A stretch of 64,000 bases of DNA from JANRLL01 sp033762715 (GTDB lineage: Bacteria > Pseudomonadota > Alphaproteobacteria > Rickettsiales > SXRF01): the NCBI GenBank assembly GCA_033762715.1, contig JANRLL010000016.1:1-64000 (forward strand), in the 5' to 3' direction. A program made the position numbers and the translations under genes. Of the stretch, positions 7,733-16,314 are shown one piece after another. Numbering within the stretch: the first letter of the stretch is position 1; each line of letters begins with the position of its first letter. The notes under the pieces are model-generated. The model searched no databases. It worked only from the letters and a program-made list of their open reading frames with translations, and was not told the DNA's origin.

Positions 7733-9250
7733 TCACACAAATTTTATAGCGTCTTCTGCCGCCCGCATCAAGGCACGGGCTTTATTCAACGATTCCTGAT
7801 ATTCATCTTCGCTTTTGCTTTCGGCCACAATACCGCCGCCTGCCTGCACATATAAGGTGCCGTCTTTAATCAGGCCGGTGCGTAGCGCAATACAGGTATC
7901 CATATTACCATTACCGGAGAAATAGCCAATACATCCTGCATAAAAACTGCGGCGCTCGACTTCGAGCTCATCAATGATCTCCATAGCGCGGATTTTTGGC
8001 GCGCCGCTCACGGTGCCGGCGGGGAAGCCTGCGATCAAAGCCGAGAGCGCGTCATATTTGGGATCAATCTCTCCCACTACGTTCGAGACGATATGCATCA
8101 CGTGCGAATAGTTTTCGATGATCATTTTATGGGTGGTTTTCACGCTGCCCACTTTAGCCACGCGGCCCACATCGTTGCGGCCTAAATCAAGCAACATCAG
8201 ATGCTCGGAAATCTCTTTCGGATCGGACAGCAAATCTTTGGCCAGCGCTTCATCTTCTGCACGATCGCGGCCGCGTTTGCGCGTACCGGCAATGGGGCGG
8301 ATGGTCACTTCACCGTCGCGCAGTCGCACCAAAATCTCAGGGCTGGAACCTATCAACGTATAGCTGCCTAGATGCAGATAGAATAAGAATGGCGATGGAT
8401 TGAGCTGGCGCAATGCGCGGTACAGCGAGAAGGCGGGCAGCGTAAACGGTGCCGAAAAACGCTGCGATAGCACGACTTGGAAAATATCGCCGGCGCGGAT
8501 ATACTCTTTGGCTTGATCGATCATGCCGTCATAACGATCGCGCGGGGTGTTGGAGACGAAATCGCTGATGGTGATAGCTTTCGCATCAGGACAATCTTGC
8601 TTGGGCACGGGTGCTGCTAAGCGGTCTAGCACGTGCTGAATACGCTTCTTGGCGGCATCATAGGCAGCGGCGGCATTATTGCGATCGGTGTCAGCCCAAA
8701 TAGAGGTGACCACATACATGGTGTCATTTACTGCATCGAAAATCACCATCACTTTCGGGCGAATGAAACAGCTATCGGGAATATCGATCGGATCGGGCCT
8801 GGTATCGGGGAGCTCTTCCATGAGCTTGACCATATCATAGCCCATCGTGCCCACTAAGCCTGCGGCCATCGGCGGCAGACCTGCCGGAATATCAATTTTT
8901 GATTCTTCGTAAAGCGCACGAAACGATTCCAGCGCCCCTTCTTTGCAGGGCACGAAATCTTTTTCAGCCAGGCTGTCGCTGCGGCAGATTTCGGCTTTGT
9001 TGCCGCGGCAGCGCCACATTAAATCGGGCATCAGACCAATCACCGAATAGCGACCACGAATTTCACCTTTTTCTACCGACTCAAGCAGGAAGCACGGCGC
9101 ATCTTTATCCATCAGACGCAGCATGGCCGACACGGGCGTGTCTAAATCGGCGGTGCAGGTGGTCCACACCAGTTGCGAGATGCCGCGCGTGAAGCTGTGG
9201 CCAAATTGCTCTTGGCTGGGATAGACGGTATATGCGGGCTTAGAGTGCAT
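7733..9250 (-). CDS. trpE: Anthranilate synthase component I
   Basis: Converts chorismate to anthranilate with TrpG. The C-terminal chorismate-binding domain shows PIAGTRKRG, DLGRNDVGRV, FPAGTVSGAPKIRAMEII and QAGGGIVAESK. The N-terminal regulatory domain carries the feedback-binding LLES segment (CFLLESVEKG). The start is the ATG at 9250; a TTG at 9259 would add three codons. It lies within the ppiD 3' end, so it is translated as part of the ppiD-trp transcript. I see no leader-peptide attenuator in front of it. Confidence 0.96.
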   Translation of the reverse strand: MHSKPAYTVYPSQEQFGHSFTRGISQLVWTTCTADLDTPVSAMLRLMDKDAPCFLLESVEKGEIRGRYSVIGLMPDLMWRCRGNKAEICRSDSLAEKDFVPCKEGALESFRALYEESKIDIPAGLPPMAAGLVGTMGYDMVKLMEELPDTRPDPIDIPDSCFIRPKVMVIFDAVNDTMYVVTSIWADTDRNNAAAAYDAAKKRIQHVLDRLAAPVPKQDCPDAKAITISDFVSNTPRDRYDGMIDQAKEYIRAGDIFQVVLSQRFSAPFTLPAFSLYRALRQLNPSPFLFYLHLGSYTLIGSSPEILVRLRDGEVTIRPIAGTRKRGRDRAEDEALAKDLLSDPKEISEHLMLLDLGRNDVGRVAKVGSVKTTHKMIIENYSHVMHIVSNVVGEIDPKYDALSALIAGFPAGTVSGAPKIRAMEIIDELEVERRSFYAGCIGYFSGNGNMDTCIALRTGLIKDGTLYVQAGGGIVAESKSEDEYQESLNKARALMRAAEDAIKFV

Positions 9251-11156
9251 TGTTTTCAACGGCTTGTAGCACGGGCTCGTGGATCTTCACCTCGTATTTA
9301 TTGGCGAGATAACGCAGATATTGCGACACCACTTCATTTTCCAAATTGGTGCCTAGCTCACGACGAATTTCCGCCAGATCGCTTTTCTGCTCATCGCTGG
9401 TTGCTTGCAGCTTGGTAGGTACAATGGATTTCACCGATGCGATCACATAATTGCCGTCTTTATCTAGGTAAGCACCGGTGGTCTCTCCCACCTTATGCGC
9501 GAATACTTCTTCGCTCAAACCAGCAGGCAGTGGCTGCGAGCCGGCAATCAAGCTGTTGCGCTTGAACGGATCGGATTGCACCGTTTTTACCTTATATTGC
9601 GAAAGCAACTCTTGCGCTTTACCGGTCTTGAGTTTAGCGGCCAAGTCATCGGCCAGCTCGCCCAATTTTTTCAAACGCAGGTCTTTTTGCAGATTAGTAA
9701 CGACTTGCGCTTTGACCTCTTTAAGTGCCTTGGCATGTTCGGGTACAATCGACTCAACGCGCAGAATATAATAGGTGCTGCCTTTGCTTACGGTCAGGCT
9801 GGATTCGGTTTTTTCTTCGGTCTTGAAGGCGACATCCAAAAATTTATCCAAGTTCGGCAATGCGGCAAGCGCTTTGCCATCGAGGCCTAAGCCCGCCTTA
9901 GACACCGGACCCACTTGTTGCAGCTTGAATTTGAATTCTTTAGCGACATCGGCAAGGGTAGCGCCACCAGCAATGGCATCTTCCATACGGTTGGTATATT
10001 CAGCGGCTGCATCATCTTGGTCGTGCTGCGCTAACTCTTTTTCGATTTTGTCGCGCACCTGGCTAAGTGGTGTGGCGGCAGGTGGGATGATTTTGCTCAC
10101 ATGGAAAATATGCCAGCCGAAATCGCTTTGCACTGGCTGGGTGAAGTCACCTTGGCTGAGTGCGAATACCTGGTCGGCTGCGGCATCCATAATACGATTT
10201 TTTTCTACACTGCCGAGTGAGATGGCGTTTTTATTGATGACATCCACGCTGCTGGCTACCTCTTCAAAGCGCTTGCCAGCTTTCAGTGCAGCCATGGCTT
10301 TATCGGCCTGAGGTTTTTCTTTGAATAATAATTGTTCCACCACGCGCTGCTCGGGATGCTTGAATTCTTCGATGCGCTCGCGATAGGCGGATTCAATTTC
10401 TTCCTGCGATACATTCACCTTGGCGGGAATGTCATCATGCTTGAAGCTGATATAGCTTATCGTGCGATATTCCGGCACGCTAAAGAGCGATTGATTCTGA
10501 CGATAGTAAGCTTCGATCTGCGCGTCATCGATGGTGATCTTGCTGCTATCGACCGCACTGGTATCCATAATATAGAGTGTGGCTGTGCGTTTTTGTTCGC
10601 GCGCTTTATAGAGATTTTCAATGACATTATCGGTCATCGGAATCGGCGTGCTTAGCATGTCGTTGAACAATTTAGTGGCAAGCTCGGTGCGCACCTGCTC
10701 GACATAATCTTTTTCTAACATGCGTGCATTGCGCAGCGCATTTTCAAATTGGCTTTTATCAAACATACCCTTTGAATCGTGGAAAGAAGGGTTGCTGCGG
10801 ATTTTGCGCACTACATCGGCATCGCTTGGTAGGATGCCTAATGCTTTGCTTTCCATCTCCCAGAGTTTTTGTTGAATGAGGCGCTGCAATACCTGATCGC
10901 CGATGCGCAGGCTTTTAACCAGCTCGGGCGAGAAGCGTTCGCCTAAGGCGCGGCGCACATTTTCCATCTCGCGGTGCAGGGCGCCTGCATAAGCGTGCGC
11001 GGAAATGGATTTATTGCCTACATCGGCCACGGTGGCATTGCTGTGGTCGGTGCGGACCATATCGCCAATGCCCCAGATGGCAAAGCTTACAACCAGTAGG
11101 GTGAGTAGGAGCTTTGCAGCAAAGCCTTTAGCATGGGTTCGGATGGTGGTGAGCAT
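9240..11156 (-). CDS. ppiD: Membrane-anchored periplasmic peptidyl-prolyl isomerase, PpiD/SurA type
   Basis: A folding chaperone for envelope proteins. From the ATG at 11156 the protein has about 638 residues: a short basic start, one transmembrane anchor at about residues 12-32 (AKLLLTLLVVSFAIWGIGDM), a SurA_N-like helical region, then a parvulin rotamase domain (from HPEQRVVEQLLF to FGWHIFHVSKIIPP, about 275-365) and a second degenerate PPIase-like region. The ORF is open for 15 codons further upstream, but those would precede the anchor. Joined to trpE, an arrangement common in alphaproteobacteria. Confidence 0.9.
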   Translation of the reverse strand: MLTTIRTHAKGFAAKLLLTLLVVSFAIWGIGDMVRTDHSNATVADVGNKSISAHAYAGALHREMENVRRALGERFSPELVKSLRIGDQVLQRLIQQKLWEMESKALGILPSDADVVRKIRSNPSFHDSKGMFDKSQFENALRNARMLEKDYVEQVRTELATKLFNDMLSTPIPMTDNVIENLYKAREQKRTATLYIMDTSAVDSSKITIDDAQIEAYYRQNQSLFSVPEYRTISYISFKHDDIPAKVNVSQEEIESAYRERIEEFKHPEQRVVEQLLFKEKPQADKAMAALKAGKRFEEVASSVDVINKNAISLGSVEKNRIMDAAADQVFALSQGDFTQPVQSDFGWHIFHVSKIIPPAATPLSQVRDKIEKELAQHDQDDAAAEYTNRMEDAIAGGATLADVAKEFKFKLQQVGPVSKAGLGLDGKALAALPNLDKFLDVAFKTEEKTESSLTVSKGSTYYILRVESIVPEHAKALKEVKAQVVTNLQKDLRLKKLGELADDLAAKLKTGKAQELLSQYKVKTVQSDPFKRNSLIAGSQPLPAGLSEEVFAHKVGETTGAYLDKDGNYVIASVKSIVPTKLQATSDEQKSDLAEIRRELGTNLENEVVSQYLRYLANKYEVKIHEPVLQAVENNAL

Positions 11157-11248
11157 AGATAAGCTATTGATTACGTGATTTTTATAGTAGCAGGTGTACA
11201 CGACAAATTGCCATTGTAAAAGGTTTTTTAATCCTCTACAAAAACTCC

Positions 11249-11980
11249 ATGCAGAAGGCGCAAAAACTCATTGTCGGAAATTGGAAGATGTATGGCCAGC
11301 CAGCCACGGCGGCGGCTTTGATCCAGCATCTGGTCGCTTTAGACACTCCGGCGGTTCAGGTTGTGATTTGTCCGCCTGCCACCTTGCTTACCTCGGTGGC
11401 TTGGCAGCTAAGCGGCAGTGGCATGGGCCTCGGCGCCCAAGACTGCCATGCGCAAAAAGAAGGCGCTTTTACCGGCGATGTGAGTGCCGATATGCTGAAG
11501 GCAGCCGGCTGTAGCTATGTGATTGTGGGGCATTCCGAGCGCCGGCACTATCATCAGGAAACCGATGCTCAGGTGCGCTCGAAGGCCGTTGCTGCCATTG
11601 CCGCCGGACTTATCCCCATTATTTGTATCGGCGAATCGCTGGCTGACCGCGAGGCTGGCCGTGCGGAAGCAGTCGTGCAAACGCAACTGCAAGCCTCTCT
11701 GCCCGAAACCGCCGCACTCAACCATTTTGTGCTTGCATATGAGCCGGTTTGGGCTATTGGTTCTGGCAAAACTCCAACCTCGCACGATATTGAGCAGATG
11801 CATGCGGCTATTCGCCAAGCATTGCCCGATCGGTTGAAAGAAGCCGCTATTCTCTATGGTGGCTCGGTCAAAGCCGCTAATGCGAAAGAGATTCTAGCCT
11901 TAGCCGGCGTGAATGGTGTATTAGTGGGGGGCGCGAGTTTGAAAGCGGATGAATTTTCGACGATAATAGCCAGTGCGTAA
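11249..11980 (+). CDS. tpiA: Triosephosphate isomerase
   Basis: Interconverts dihydroxyacetone phosphate and glyceraldehyde 3-phosphate. The 243-residue barrel has the active-site N11 and K13 in GNWKMY, the catalytic His near 95 in VGHSERR, the catalytic Glu near 164 in AYEPVWAIGSGKTPT, and the phosphate loops YGGSVKAAN and VGGASL. Divergent from ppiD; first gene of a run tpiA-secG-pyrG-kdsA. Confidence 0.97.
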   Translation: MQKAQKLIVGNWKMYGQPATAAALIQHLVALDTPAVQVVICPPATLLTSVAWQLSGSGMGLGAQDCHAQKEGAFTGDVSADMLKAAGCSYVIVGHSERRHYHQETDAQVRSKAVAAIAAGLIPIICIGESLADREAGRAEAVVQTQLQASLPETAALNHFVLAYEPVWAIGSGKTPTSHDIEQMHAAIRQALPDRLKEAAILYGGSVKAANAKEILALAGVNGVLVGGASLKADEFSTIIASA

Positions 11981-11999
11981 GCCTATATAAGGACCTGTC

Positions 12000-12395
12000 A
12001 TGTATACTATTTTGCTTGTTATCCACACGATTATCGTATTGTTCCTGATCGGAATCGTACTGCTGCAGCGCACCGATAGCGATGGCTTGTCGGGCTTATC
12101 GGGTGGCGGTGGCAACCAGTTTCTGACAGGCCGCGGCTCTGCCAATTTGATGACGCGCACCACCGCGATCTTGGCCGGAGCGTTCATGATCACGAGCCTG
12201 GTGCTGGTGGTAATGGGCGGCAAGCTGCAAAGCAAATCCATTGTTGATGACATTCCAGCCGATGCAACCGCTGCAACGGCGTCGACCCTTGAGAAAACGG
12301 CGTCTGAGCCAAAAGCTGATAAAAAAGCGGCTAAGCCTGCCGAGAAAAAAGAAACACCTGCTAAAGCGGCTCCTTCGGTGCCGAAGCCGGAGTAA
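12000..12395 (+). CDS. secG: Preprotein translocase subunit SecG
   Basis: A 131-residue inner-membrane subunit of the SecYEG channel. It has two hydrophobic helices (residues about 3-22 and 52-72) around a Gly-rich loop GLSGLSGGGGNQFLTGRGSANLMTRTTA, the SecG hallmark. The tail beyond residue 85 is a charged Lys/Ala/Pro-rich stretch, typical of alphaproteobacterial SecG. It lies 19 nt after tpiA with SD-like AAGGA before the ATG. Confidence 0.95.
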   Translation: MYTILLVIHTIIVLFLIGIVLLQRTDSDGLSGLSGGGGNQFLTGRGSANLMTRTTAILAGAFMITSLVLVVMGGKLQSKSIVDDIPADATAATASTLEKTASEPKADKKAAKPAEKKETPAKAAPSVPKPE

Positions 12396-12398
12396 CCT

Positions 12399-14063
12399 AT
12401 GGCTGCGCCACGTTTCATTTTCATTACCGGCGGTGTGGTTTCTTCCTTAGGGAAGGGGCTTGCATCAGCAAGTCTTGGCGCATTATTGCAAGCGCGCGGT
12501 TATAAGGTACGTCTGCGCAAACTCGATCCGTATTTGAACGTCGATCCAGGCACGATGAACCCCAATCAGCACGGCGAAGTATTCGTAACCGATGACGGCG
12601 CGGAAACTGATCTGGACCTTGGTCATTATGAGCGCTTCACCGGCGTGGGCGCGCGTCGCAGCGATTCGGTGACCACCGGCCAGATTTATTCGACCTTGCT
12701 TGCGAAAGAACGTCGCGGCGATTATTTGGGCGGCACCGTGCAGGTGATTCCGCATGTAACCGATCTAATTAAAGAATTCATTTTGAAAGATACCGACCAG
12801 GAAGATTTCGTATTGTGCGAAATCGGTGGCACGGTGGGTGATATTGAAGGCCTGCCTTTCTTGGAAGCGATTCGCCAGTTGGGCTATGAGCTGGGCCGTT
12901 CGCGCGTGATGTATGTGCATCTGACCTTGGTGCCTTATATTGCTGCTGCCAAAGAACTCAAAACCAAACCAACGCAACATTCGGTAAAAGAATTGCGCAT
13001 GATTGGTATTCAGCCGGATGTGCTGTTGTGCCGTGCGGACCGCGAAATACCGATTGGCGAACGCCGCAAGATCGCGCTGTTCTGTAACATCCGCGAAGAT
13101 GCGGTGATTCAGGCGCTCGATGTAGGCTCGATTTATGCCGTACCGCGCAGCTATAGCGAACAGGGCTTTGACCGCCAGGTGCTGAAGACCTTCGGCATGG
13201 ATGAAACCAAAGCGCCCGACCTGACACAATGGGATGAGATTTTAGAGCGTGTACAAAAACCAACCGCGGAAGTGACGGTTGCTATTGTCGGTAAATATAC
13301 CGGTATTGGCGATGCCTATAAATCATTGGGCGAAGCGCTTGCTCATGCTGGCATTGCCAATCGCGCGCGCGTTAATGTGCGCTGGATCGATGCATCTGGT
13401 TTTGAAGCGCAGCAGGTGGATGAAGTGCTGGGTGATGTCGATGCGATCTTGGTGCCGGGTGGCTTCGGTGAGCGAGGCGTCAACGGTAAGTTGGCGGCTA
13501 TTCAATATGCGCGCACCCACAAAAAACCTTACTTAGGTATTTGTTTCGGTATGCAGCTGGCGGTGATTGAATTCGCACGCTCGGTGCTGGGCATGAAAGA
13601 AGCCACTTCTACCGAATTTGGCACGCATGATAAAAATAATAGCCGCGGTCCACTGGTGGGGCTGATGACAGAATGGCTTCGCGGCAACGTGCTGGAAACC
13701 CGCAAATCCGACAGCGATTTGGGCGGCACCATGCGCCTGGGTGCCTATGATTGCGAAATTGCTAAAGGTAGCTTGGCTGAGAAAGTCTATGGTGTGCCGC
13801 ATATCAGCGAGCGTCATCGTCATCGCTATGAAGTGAATATGGAATATCGCGACGAGCTGGAAAAAGCAGGCTTGGTATTCTCGGGCACATCGCCCACCGG
13901 CACGCTGCCTGAAATCGCTGAGCTCAAAGATCATCCATGGTTTGTGGGCGTACAGTTCCATCCTGAATTGAAATCGCGTCCATTCTCGCCGCATCCGCTG
14001 TTTGCGTCTTTCATCAAAGCAGCGCTCGACGGTCAATCATCTGCTAAGAAAAAAGCCGCATGA
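12399..14063 (+). CDS. pyrG: CTP synthase
   Basis: Aminates UTP to CTP using glutamine. The 554 residues contain the N-terminal synthetase domain (FITGGVVSSLGKGLASASLG; DPYLNVDPGTMNP; EIGGTVGDIE) and a C-terminal class I amidotransferase domain with its nucleophilic Cys near 380 in YLGICFGMQ and HPE in VQFHPELKS. It follows secG by 3 nt and overlaps kdsA by 4 nt. Confidence 0.98.
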   Translation: MAAPRFIFITGGVVSSLGKGLASASLGALLQARGYKVRLRKLDPYLNVDPGTMNPNQHGEVFVTDDGAETDLDLGHYERFTGVGARRSDSVTTGQIYSTLLAKERRGDYLGGTVQVIPHVTDLIKEFILKDTDQEDFVLCEIGGTVGDIEGLPFLEAIRQLGYELGRSRVMYVHLTLVPYIAAAKELKTKPTQHSVKELRMIGIQPDVLLCRADREIPIGERRKIALFCNIREDAVIQALDVGSIYAVPRSYSEQGFDRQVLKTFGMDETKAPDLTQWDEILERVQKPTAEVTVAIVGKYTGIGDAYKSLGEALAHAGIANRARVNVRWIDASGFEAQQVDEVLGDVDAILVPGGFGERGVNGKLAAIQYARTHKKPYLGICFGMQLAVIEFARSVLGMKEATSTEFGTHDKNNSRGPLVGLMTEWLRGNVLETRKSDSDLGGTMRLGAYDCEIAKGSLAEKVYGVPHISERHRHRYEVNMEYRDELEKAGLVFSGTSPTGTLPEIAELKDHPWFVGVQFHPELKSRPFSPHPLFASFIKAALDGQSSAKKKAA

Positions 14064-14890
14064 CCACGCGCCATATATCCATTGGCTCCAACATACATAT
14101 GGGCAATGATCTGCCGCTGGTGTTGATTGCAGGCCCCTGCCAAATCGAATCGCGCGAACACAGCATGTTCATGGCCGATTCGCTGGCAGCTATAGCGCGC
14201 AAGCTTTCGATTCCGTTTGTCTATAAATCGTCCTACGACAAAGCCAACCGCACCAGCATTTCCGGCAAGCGCGGCATTGGGTTGGAAAAAGCGCTGCCAA
14301 TTTTCGATGAGGTGCGCAAAGAATTAGGCTGTCCGGTGCTCACTGATATTCATAATGAAGAACAATGCGGAATTGTGGCGCCGCATGTCGATATTTTGCA
14401 GATTCCTGCCTTCCTTTGCCGCCAGACCGATTTGCTGATGGCAGCGGCTGCGACCGGCAAAGTGATCAACATCAAAAAAGGTCAATTCCTAGCACCCTGG
14501 GATATGAAAAACGTGGTGGCAAAAATGGATCATGCGGGCAATCGCAATGTAATCCTGACCGAACGCGGCGTAAGCTTTGGCTATAACACTTTGGTCAACG
14601 ATATGCGCGCGTTGCCGATCATGGCAGAAACCGGATGTCCGGTTGTATTCGATGCGACCCACAGCGTGCAACAGCCTGGCGGGCAGGGCACGGCCTCAGG
14701 CGGTGACCGCCGCTATGTGCCAACGCTCGCCAAAGCCGCGGTTGCAGTAGGCGTGGCCGGCGTGTTCATGGAAACGCACCAAGATCCAGATCATGCTCCC
14801 TCTGACGGTCCAAATATGGTAAAGTTAGAAGATATGGAGCGGTTGCTTTCGACCTTGAAGCAATTCGACCAGCTGGCAAAAAACCTCTAA
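14060..14890 (+). CDS. kdsA: 3-deoxy-8-phosphooctulonate synthase (Kdo-8-P synthase)
   Basis: Condenses phosphoenolpyruvate with arabinose 5-phosphate to make Kdo 8-phosphate for LPS. The 276-residue barrel shows IAGPCQIES near the start, SSYDKANRTS, TDIH, QIPAFLCRQTDLL, KKGQFLAPWDM, FDATHSVQQPGG and METHQDPDHAPSDGPNM. Arabinose 5-phosphate would come from KdsD at 42234. Coupled to pyrG by an ATGA overlap. Confidence 0.97.
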   Translation: MTTRHISIGSNIHMGNDLPLVLIAGPCQIESREHSMFMADSLAAIARKLSIPFVYKSSYDKANRTSISGKRGIGLEKALPIFDEVRKELGCPVLTDIHNEEQCGIVAPHVDILQIPAFLCRQTDLLMAAAATGKVINIKKGQFLAPWDMKNVVAKMDHAGNRNVILTERGVSFGYNTLVNDMRALPIMAETGCPVVFDATHSVQQPGGQGTASGGDRRYVPTLAKAAVAVGVAGVFMETHQDPDHAPSDGPNMVKLEDMERLLSTLKQFDQLAKNL

Positions 14891-14909
14891 TCGAGAGGAT
14901 CGGCGCAAT

Positions 14910-15461
14910 ATGGGGCGACTGATAAAAATACTGGTGATCGGCTTATTAGGTATTGCCCTTTGGCAGGCTTATGCGCCCTACATTATCAATAAAGATGATG
15001 TGGAATGGGTGCATGGCAATGTGGTGTATGTCACGCCCGATCAGGTGGTAGACCTGGTCAAAAAATCATACGGCAAACCAAGTGTCGTCTATATTTACGC
15101 ATCATGGTGCACGACCTGCGCGTATGTGACGCCGCTGTTGATGGAGAAAATCAAATCCGGTCAGCTGAGCAATATGCAGTTGATTTTCGTGGCGATGGAA
15201 AAAGAGGTGTATGACTTGTCGCATTATTTGGTGAGCAAGGATTACGCGCGTCAATTTACACCCTATATCATGAAAGAGCCCATGGGCGATTCGCTCAAAC
15301 CGCTGGGAGGAAAAACCGTGCTCGGTATTCCGTATCTGGGATTTTATGATGCGTTTGGCAGCGCGGTCTACGAACATGCCGGTGTGATTAGCCAGGACGA
15401 ATTAGATGCAGTGGTTTCGCGCGTGTCGGGCTTGGCGCTGCATATGAATGTAAAGCCTTAG
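14910..15461 (+). CDS. Membrane-anchored thioredoxin-like protein
   Basis: A 183-residue protein with an N-terminal signal anchor (residues about 4-22, IKILVIGLLGIALWQAYAP) and a thioredoxin fold carrying a C-x-x-C active site, C67 and C70 in YASWCTTC. A likely cis-proline lies in LGIPYLGFYD. It probably faces the periplasm and acts in thiol-disulfide exchange; the partner is unknown. It lies 19 nt after kdsA with SD-like GAGAGGA, so may be cotranscribed. It converges on the next gene with a 4-nt overlap. Confidence 0.72.
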   Translation: MGRLIKILVIGLLGIALWQAYAPYIINKDDVEWVHGNVVYVTPDQVVDLVKKSYGKPSVVYIYASWCTTCAYVTPLLMEKIKSGQLSNMQLIFVAMEKEVYDLSHYLVSKDYARQFTPYIMKEPMGDSLKPLGGKTVLGIPYLGFYDAFGSAVYEHAGVISQDELDAVVSRVSGLALHMNVKP

Positions 15462-15931
15462 GCCGGCTCGGCTTGCTTAGTGCGTTTATACTCTAACACA
15501 TAGCGCTTCAGCGCCGTCTCTAGCATATGCTGCTTTTTGATCAGCACCGTATCACGAATGCCGACCAATTTGCTGTGGCAGGCTTCCAATGCTTTTTCGC
15601 AGGTATGCGCAAGCATATCAGCCTTGCGTTCCAACACTGGAAACAGAACCGAATCATCGTCCTCGCGATGGCGATAATGGTAATGGAAATGGCGCGGGCC
15701 CCGGCATTCGCCCAGTGCCAGCGAAATAGGGGTTGCGATATTTTTGAAAAGCTGACGCCAATAGAGGCGCTCTTCTTCATCGGGCACGGCCGAAAAATTC
15801 GATTCCATAATGCGTAGCACCGCGCGTTCCAGCTCGGTGATGGCGGGCTCCAGCGACGAGGGAATCTCGTCCATGGCTTGATGAATACTGGCAATATTCT
15901 TTAAGGCTTTTTTATTCGCAGTAGAAGACAT
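15458..15931 (-). CDS. Unrecognised His-rich protein, possibly hemerythrin-like (HHE)
   Basis: A 157-residue, predicted helical, soluble protein that I do not recognise with confidence. A dense histidine cluster HFHYHYRH is followed by acidic residues and LFPVLE, which resembles the metal-binding H...E...LFP pattern of HHE/hemerythrin proteins; the other expected ligands are not clear. The start at 15931 is favoured by AGGAGG at the proper spacing, over a longer frame from 15967. Divergent from the small exported protein at 16012. Confidence 0.6.
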   Translation of the reverse strand: MSSTANKKALKNIASIHQAMDEIPSSLEPAITELERAVLRIMESNFSAVPDEEERLYWRQLFKNIATPISLALGECRGPRHFHYHYRHREDDDSVLFPVLERKADMLAHTCEKALEACHSKLVGIRDTVLIKKQHMLETALKRYVLEYKRTKQAEPA

Positions 15932-16011
15932 AGAATACCTCCTGGCACATGGCCCAATCGCAAACAAAGCATATAATTTTATGTATACGCCTCTTGGTGC
16001 AAAATGACCAG

Positions 16012-16314
16012 ATGATTAAGCAATTTTACCGCACTCTTTTCCTATCCTGTTGTTTTTGCTTAGCAGATAATGGTGCTGCGGATGCGGCCAGCGTGACGAA
16101 TCTCACCGAGGGCGCAAAAACGCTTGCTATTTTAGATGGAAATAAAGCCGTTTCCGTAACGCTTGCAGCCGGTGAAACCTATCATGCCATGGGTGCGTTG
16201 CGACTACGTTTCGCCGAGCGCGAGTTGCGTATTGAACATGATGAAGAATATGCGATATGGGATGATGCGACTATCAGCCCACAGCGGCGCTATAAGGGCG
16301 GGAAGCGCTTTTAG
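16012..16314 (+). CDS. Small exported protein of unknown function
   Basis: A 100-residue protein with a signal peptide (MIKQFYRTLFLSCCFCLADN, likely cleaved after an ADA or similar site near residue 24). The mature part is short, probably beta-rich, with no recognised domain. The ATG at 16012 is chosen because it gives a compact signal peptide; 21 upstream codons are open but would ruin it. Its last 41 nt overlap the convergent carbamoyltransferase. Confidence 0.5.
   Translation: MIKQFYRTLFLSCCFCLADNGAADAASVTNLTEGAKTLAILDGNKAVSVTLAAGETYHAMGALRLRFAERELRIEHDEEYAIWDDATISPQRRYKGGKRF

Noticed and set aside
7730..9260. A trp attenuator or leader peptide before trpE
   Set aside because: trpE starts inside the ppiD coding region, leaving no room for a leader, and no Trp-codon-rich ORF or terminator hairpin is seen.
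12765..13229. Long antisense ORFs opposite pyrG (also at 13533-14036)
   Set aside because: They reflect low stop-codon density in the complementary frames of a conserved gene; no independent signal.
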